This document shows, one piece after another, positions 58,640 through 64,000 of a DNA stretch of 64,000 bases (positions are counted from its first letter, which is position 1; each line of letters starts with the position of its first letter). Source of the stretch: Nymphalis io (taxonomy: Eukaryota; Arthropoda; Insecta; Lepidoptera; Nymphalidae); NCBI RefSeq assembly GCF_905147045.1, contig NC_065899.1:9436501-9500500 (forward strand), read 5' to 3'. The translations under genes were made by a program, and so were the position numbers. A model generated the notes under the pieces. It was given only the letters and a program-made list of their open reading frames with translations. It made no database searches and was not told the origin of the DNA.

Positions 58640-59234
58640 GTCCAAACGTGACGACGGCTAGTACAGACGGGAAAAACGTTCTGCACTTACCACCTTCGCC
58701 TTGCCGGCCCGCAAGATGCCTCTTCACGCCTCGTTTGAAGGAATCCGGTTTGTAAGAGGAGGGGAACCGTGAGCTGGTAAGGAATTCCATTTTTTGGAAG
58801 TGCGACAAAGAAAGGAGTTGCCAAATTTCTTTGTTCGCGATGGAATTTATGTTAGAGTTAGGCGGTGACATCGAGAACCAGCTCGCGTGGATTTAAGACG
58901 GAAGGACGGAATTAGAGAGAATAATTCCTCAGAGCACTCGCCGTGATACAGTCAATTGTAAAGATTCGAGGGTGTTTGTGACCTTTACGTCGCCAATAAT
59001 GCGTACTGCACGTCGCTGCAACCGGTCCAAGGCCTCCAGTAGGTACTTAGCGGAGCCATCCCAAAGGTGTGAGCAATATTCACACAGTACAGTTGTTGTG
59101 GCATGAAAAAACGCCGCACCTTGTTCAGAACTCCGAGTTTCCATGAAGCTGTTTTGAACAGCCTCGATGTAATCTCTTGGACTAAGGTCGCAGCGAACGT
59201 CAATCTCCAGCATGGCGATTTTGCTTTGTATCAC
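58640..59234 (-). pseudogene. LINE ORF2, C-terminal region after the reverse transcriptase
   Basis: MLEIDVRCDLSPRDYIEAVQ, VLCEYCSHLWDGSAKYLLEA and LDRLQRRAVRIIGD are the conserved thumb/post-RT segment of this class (xEYCSHLWxGAxxxxLxxLDxxQRRAxRxIxD). A frame change then leads to a final SRFPSSYKPDSFKRGVKRHL segment before the 3' UTR. Confidence 0.8.
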
Positions 59235-59359
59235 CAGCGGAGTACTACAGAGGGAGGGAAGAGGAGAAAATGCTGACTTTTTCGCTGTGAGAGCGCATAC
59301 CTGTGTTTTCTTGGCATTAAACTCAACAAGATTATCAGAGCCCCATTTGGCGATGGGCT

Positions 59360-60632
59360 CTAATGTCCTATCGAGTTCAATGACAAGATCCTTCCGCCTC
59401 TCCTCAATTTCCGCTCACCCAGCCACTGCGCGTCCGTGGTATCCACCATGCACTGTACTATCGTCTGCATAGCAATGTATGTTCCCAAGAGAGAGCATAT
59501 GATTGATATGCAAAAGAAAGAGTGTGGGAGATAGCACAGATCCCTGGGGGACCCCAGCATTCACTACATAGAATTGTGAAGCGCAACCATCAACTAAAAC
59601 ACGAAGGTTACGCTTGTGTAGGAAACTGGCAATCCAGTTGCATAGCTGAGCAGGCAGACCGTATGCCAGCAGCTTGGAGAGAAGACTTCTGTGTCGAAAG
59701 CCTTGGAGATATCGAGGCTGACAGCCAACGATTCTCCATGCTTGTCGATAGCTTCACCCCAGAGGTGTGTTACGTACGCTAGAAGATCACCTGTGGACCG
59801 TTTTAGTCGAAACCCGTACTGACGATTATTAATTAGACAGTGATCTTCTAGGTAATGGATCAGTTGGTTGTTTAAAGTCCGTTCCATCACCTTACAAAGT
59901 ACTGAGGTGATAGCTATTGGCCGGGTCAGACCGATCCCCTTTTTTGGGAACCGCTTGCACATTAGCTCTTCTCCAAGCCTCCGGCACTCATCCCGAAGAG
60001 AGAGAAAGTCAGAACAGTCGCGTTAACACAAGAGACAGCTCCGCCGCGCACTTCTTCAGCACTATGGCTGGTATTCCATCGGGACCGCTAGCTTTCCGTA
60101 CATCAAGTGATTGCAGCTCCGCACGCACATCACGTTGCCTGATTTTGATGTCAGGCAGCGTATGGCCACATGAAGGTATTGTAGGTGGCAGCGCACTACA
60201 ATCATCGATGACGGAATTGTCGGCAAAGAGTTTAGCTAGGAGATCGGCTTTCTCCTGCGGACTGTGAGCTAGCGATCCGTCCGGATTTCTGAGCGGTGGC
60301 AGCGAAGGTTGGCAGAAATTGTTTTGCACAGACTTGGTCAGACGCCAGAAGCTACGGGAGCCCCTAGGATGCGAAACAAGGTCATGACCAATCTGTACAA
60401 TGCGCTGTGCATCCGTTCTCGTGTATTCCTTTCTACAGGGCTTGGAATTTTTATTGTAGTTTGCTTTCAGTGAGTCAATGTTAGATGCCCCGCTAATGTA
60501 GCCGTTGATCCACGCGCGATATGCCGCCTGCTTAGATGATACAGCATCGGTATATTCACGAGTGAACCAACGGTTACGCGTACCCCTACTGACGAGATCT
60601 GAGCTAGGAATGTAGTATTCCATTCCCAACAT
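59360..60632 (-). pseudogene. LINE ORF2, reverse transcriptase, several frameshifts
   Basis: RKASGPDGIPAIVLKKCAAE, then a frame change into PIAITSVLCKVMERTLNNQL, NRQYGFRLKRSTGDLLAYVT and VSLDISKAFD. A further change follows into AGVPQGSVLSPTLFLLHINH and the catalytic HCYADDSTVHGGYHGRAVAG (around 59410-59540). Fingers, palm and active-site motifs are each recognisable. At least three indels and a small deletion (before PIAIT) separate them. Confidence 0.83.
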
Positions 60633-60639
60633 GACTCGT

Positions 60640-61534
60640 CAGCAACAGCAGCGGCACTAGCTGTCGGGTCATTCCCACTGAAGCAACGTTCCTTCCAAGG
60701 GACCGACGCATAGTAATCGCGCATACCGTCCCAATCTGCCGACTTATAGTGCCAAACACGACGTTTGCATACCGCTAGTAGCGGCAGCTTGGCCTGTGGC
60801 ACTCTGGTAGATATAAGGCTGTGATCCGAAGAGCCAAGAGGAGCCTGAACCACAACCTGATTTTCCACCGAGTGAGAAGTCAGCAGAAGGTCCAGTAGAG
60901 AAGGTGCTTGCCCATCAATGTCTGGGATTCTGGTGGACTGATCAACCAGTTGGGTCAAGTCATGTGTGAGAGCAAAAGCATGAGCAGTCCTTCCAGCATG
61001 GTCAGTTTTGAGGGATTTCAACCATGATTCGTGGTGAGCATTAAAATCCCCCAAAAACATCAATTCCGCGTTAGGAAATTGCTCTTGCGCAGCATCTGCC
61101 ACCCGACTAAGATGGTCAAATAATCGGCTTGTCTCCAAGTCACCATTGTGGGATCTGTAGAGGCACACGTAGACTCGACTCTGACGAACCAGGTCCACAC
61201 GTACCACCAACATGGAGAAGGAGGGGTCCTCCAAGCAGCGCAGTCGGTGATAGCAAACATCCGTCCTGACGAACAAGCATACTCCGGCTTTCGCTTTGAA
61301 GGATTCTTCAAGCGTGTAGCCGGGATAATTAAGGTAGCTGGTATCGGCAGGACGGAGTATTTGTGTCTCCGTGAGAAACAACATTGCTGGCCCTGCTGTC
61401 TCGAGATGGTGGTGGACAGCGTTGAGGTTAGTGTGGAGTCCACGGATGTTAGAGAACTCGACCTCAAAAAGCGAGGGTATGGTGGGGGTGTGCACCGCTG
61501 TACGACCGTTATTTCTGTTTTGTTGCGCTACCAT
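60640..61534 (-). pseudogene. LINE ORF2, endonuclease
   Basis: Likely start MVAQQNRNNGRT at about 61534. APE motifs: FSNIRGLHTNLNAV (Asn), LFLTETQIL (Glu), YVCLYRSHNGD (Tyr), LMFLGDFNAHHESWL (Asp/Asn), LLDLLLTS and SSDHSLIS (Ser-Asp-His). This 300-residue part is uninterrupted. The frame is lost at about 60632-60640, after AAVADE, where the reverse-transcriptase frame takes over with VSRGTRNRWFTREYTDAV. Confidence 0.85.
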
Positions 61535-62140
61535 TTGGGAAAAAAAATGGAAAAGAGACGTGAAGCGAGCGACGTATTGCCACGATAGGGATGGGCAAAG
61601 TGTGGAGGCGTGTTTCCCCAAGTGGTTGCCAAAAGGAAAAATACACTGACCCGCCGGACGGAAGGGCCCCCGAACCCCCCCGGAACTGGCCGCCGGGACC
61701 CCACCTTCCGGTCAGCAACCGGCACGACGGTCCACCCCAAGATTATGTGTGGCCTGGTGGGGCAGCCTCACGAGCTGGTTAGGCACGCTCGGGCCCTTGT
61801 ACTATGCCACGGGCGGCCAGCGGAACAGCCGTTTCTTCGGGTCTCCCTGTCCAGCAGGTCAATACAGTTTCCCCCGGCATTGGTTCAACAGCCGTCTCCA
61901 TTGGACCAACACCCATCGCGGCAATACTCGCTCGGGTACTACGCTGGCTGACCTCGAAACGCGGCTGCAAGCCACTTCACGAGTTTTTCACCATGCGTAC
62001 GGTGGTAACAAGCCAAGCGGATGTTTAACATCCTACCACCAGATGAGCAAATGGTCGCTCAGATATCCCTTAGTGGCCTCTTACGACACCCATGGGAACG
62101 AGAGGGGCAGTGAAATGTATTCTTTCTCCGTCACTACACG

Positions 62141-62300
62141 GAGATTAGTGCAGGCAGGTGTCCTCACGTATTTTCCTTCACCGTCAAGCACGAGATGAAC
62201 TACAAACACAAATTAAGCACATGAAAACTCAGTGGTGCTTGCCCGGGTTTGAACCCACGATAGTCGGTTAAGAATCACGAGTTCTTACTTCTGGGCATCT
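62141..62300 (-). mobile_element. SINE-1 copy, 5' half, split by a LINE
   Basis: Resumes at 'gagattagtgcaggcaggtg', then 'ttttccttcaccgtcaagca', 'cgagatgaactacaaacaca' and 'cccgggtttgaacccacgat', to the head end 'cgagttcttacttctgggca'. Together with 58441-58574 it makes one full SINE-1. Confidence 0.88.
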
Positions 62301-62889
62301 TTAGTCTATGCCACTGTCAAAAGCATCAACTATTTCTTACAGCGTGAATGCATTATATACAGTAATTACAATCCTGTGACTACTGTTTTATCTTTAGTTT
62401 CTGTAGCCCTAATTAAAGTCAAGTTATTTATTTTTAATATCTACTAATTTTAATTGGTTGAACAAATGATGCAATAAACGACCAACGTGAGTTCAGGGTT
62501 TAATCGGATTACATTCTCTAGTTAAATACATTTGAAAATAGAATATCTGACGAGTAAAATTACCACCATTTACACAAAGTATTTTCATTGAACAGAAAGC
62601 CTAAGAGTAAACATTTTAAATGTAGATTAGTAATAAAATCATTTAGTTTTAAGATCTATAATTATATAGTATTGTAAATTATTTATGGACGCTTAGAAAA
62701 GTATCATAAAGTATCAACGGAATAAATTTTAAAAGTATAGTAACATTTTATTAAATCGTATAACTATTTACATACAATTTTTTTTTTCATAGCAATATAA
62801 TATATATTTTTTTTCAGAAAAGTATAATGTAGATTATAACTGGCTAAATATAGTTCAGATTCAAATACCCAATCACTTGTTTTATATAT
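62301..62889. other. AT-rich noncoding stretch, no gene seen
   Basis: No gene. 'gaatatctgacgagtaaaat' and 'taccaccatttacacaaagt' at about 62539-62581 look like a decayed SINE-2 5' end. Confidence 0.4.
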
Positions 62890-63092
62890 ACTAGTTTACA
62901 CACTTGGCTACACCCATAGTGCGGAGGGGGGCAGATGATGTGTATAAAAAGGTAGCTTCCTTTCGGAGGGCTTAACCTAGCTTTATGCCAAATTTCATCA
63001 AAATAGGATCAATAGCTTAGCCATAACAGCGTAACAGACAGTCAGTCAGACAGTAACTCTGTATTACTTTCGAATTTATAATATCAGTATAG
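62890..63092 (+). repeat. Repeat R-D copy
   Basis: 'actagtttacacacttggct' at the left, 'gcggaggggggcagatgatg', 'tgccaaatttcatcaaaata', 'gcgtaacagacagtcagtca' and 'tttcgaatttataatatcag' at the right. The best-preserved R-D copy here. Confidence 0.65.
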
Positions 63093-63103
63093 ACATAGAA
63101 ACA

Positions 63104-63402
63104 CAGTAACAGGCTGTTAATGTCCCACTGCTGGGCTAAGGCCTGCTCTCCATTTCGAGGAGAAGGTTTGGAGCTTATTCCACCAGGCTGCTCCAATGCG
63201 GGTTGGTAGAATACACATGTGGCTGAACTTCAATGAAATTAGACACATGCAGGTTTCCTCACGATGTTTTCCTTCACCGTCAAGTACGAGATGAATTATA
63301 AACACAAATTAAGCACATGAATATTCAATGGTGCTTGCACGGGTTTGAACCCGCGATCATCGGTTAAGATTCACGCGTTCTAACCACTAGGCCATCTCGG
63401 CT
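63104..63402 (-). mobile_element. SINE-1 copy, full length, well preserved
   Basis: 'agtaacaggctgttaatgtc' through 'gaggagaaggtttggagctt', 'gctgctccaatgcgggttgg', 'cacgatgttttccttcaccg' and 'gggtttgaacccgcgatcat' to 'ctaaccactaggccatctcg'. Read in sense, the right end gives a tRNA-like head with an A box 'tggcctagtggttagaacgc' and a B box 'gggttcaaacc'. Confidence 0.92.
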
Positions 63403-64000
63403 TGTATGGACATTTTTGTTCTCTATATATTGATATAGAAAACTAAAATGAATTTAATAGAGAATATACTAACCAAACTATTTTCACATAGTAAGTTCAA
63501 TGCCCTTAAACATATTTAATTACTTGAAATCCACACGAATAATCCCATTAAATTCACGGAAATAAATCTAATTTAGTAATTATTAAGAGATCTCTATTTA
63601 AATAATTATAATGACTTCTTCGGAAAATATTTAACATGGATGAAATGATAATATCAAGAATATTTCGATGACACCTTCTAAAATACGGATCGGGCCGTAT
63701 CAGCGTGTTCGTTAAAATCGAAATAAAAATACTCTAAGCAACACCTACGGGATTTATGTCACACAACATATGAAATATTAACCGTTTAACATTAAATTAC
63801 AGCCTATTAGTGTCTAACGGAAAAAGTTTTTGAACTTTTTCTCGTCTTTAATTTATAAAAATACGTGTTTTATACACTATGTGGTGTAAAATAAATTAGG
63901 AATCGAATAATTTTGTAATCGAAATATACTTTAATATTAATTATAATAACTAAGTGTAATATTATAATTAATAAATATAAATAAATAATAAACAGCGTTA
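63403..64000. other. AT-rich noncoding stretch, no gene seen
   Basis: No gene or repeat recognised up to the window edge. Confidence 0.5.

Larger units (their letters stand above)
58575..62140 (-). mobile_element. APE-type non-LTR retrotransposon, near full length, inactive
   Basis: On the minus strand: a 5' region with 'gggtgtcgtaagaggccact' (a phrase common at the 5' end of moth LINEs), an endonuclease, a reverse transcriptase with intact YADDS, a C-terminal region, a 3' UTR 'accacttaccatcaggtgg' (plus-strand 58615-58633) and a poly-A tail. The coding region is in at least four frames, so the copy is dead. It is nested in a SINE-1 copy. The GC content is strikingly higher than the surroundings. 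Exact clade (CR1/L2/Daphne/Jockey side of the tree) not resolved by eye. Confidence 0.85.

Noticed and set aside
61148..62198. Long plus-strand open frames at 61.1-62.2 kb
   Set aside because: They lie opposite or in the GC-rich 5' part of the minus-strand LINE; no domain is recognisable.
63340..63402. tRNA gene on the minus strand
   Set aside because: Same reason: it is the head of SINE-1, repeated many times in the window.
1..64000. CRISPR array or prokaryotic island
   Set aside because: No short regularly spaced repeats. All repeats are eukaryotic retroposons and the base composition is uniform.

Overview
The window looks like the AT-rich, intron- and repeat-dominated chromosome of a lepidopteran insect. 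The evidence is a one-exon insect-type long Toll receptor, RTE-type and other APE non-LTR retrotransposons with moth/butterfly-style 5' and 3' ends, and many tRNA-headed SINEs. A butterfly is a reasonable guess from the repeat mix, but I cannot name the species. This is eukaryotic nuclear DNA: no operons, no CRISPR, and no bacterial-type genes.

Layout. About 0.3-7.1 kb is noncoding with scattered retroposon copies. The only confident host gene is at 7136-10987, minus strand: a complete 1283-residue Toll-family receptor (signal peptide, two leucine-rich-repeat blocks, transmembrane helix, TIR domain, tyrosine-containing tail). A GC-richer stretch at about 11.1-11.35 kb lies just upstream of its start and probably holds its promoter/5' UTR. 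Weak, frame-broken coding-like pieces of unknown identity follow at 11.6-12.7 kb. At 15085-19350 there is a nearly full-length RTE-type element flanked by a 10-bp target-site duplication. It is dead (frameshift, internal deletion) and interrupted by a second, minus-strand retroposon that carries only an ORF1-like coiled-coil protein. From 19.5 to 58 kb I see no host gene, only repeats. At 58575-62140 a second APE/RT element (minus strand, many frameshifts) sits inside an older SINE.

Repeat families named here for convenience. SINE-1: tRNA-headed, about 290 bp, about 15 copies or fragments. SINE-2: poly-A tailed, about 290 bp, 12 copies. SINE-3: tRNA-headed with an (ATT)n tail, 4 copies. R-D: ends containing an actag motif and the phrase 'accaaatttcatcaaa', 4 copies. 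R-E: an unnamed repeat of about 135 bp, 2 copies. SINE-2 shares a 19-base 3'-proximal block with the 58.6-62.1 kb LINE, which suggests that LINE family as its mobilising partner.

I did not find a convincing previously undescribed functional system. The most interesting items are the LINE/SINE-2 tail sharing, the ORF1-only nested element, a near-perfect 25-bp hairpin at 24.0 kb, a 46-bp palindrome at 33.06 kb, and the R-E repeat. All family names come from reading motifs by eye, without database searches.
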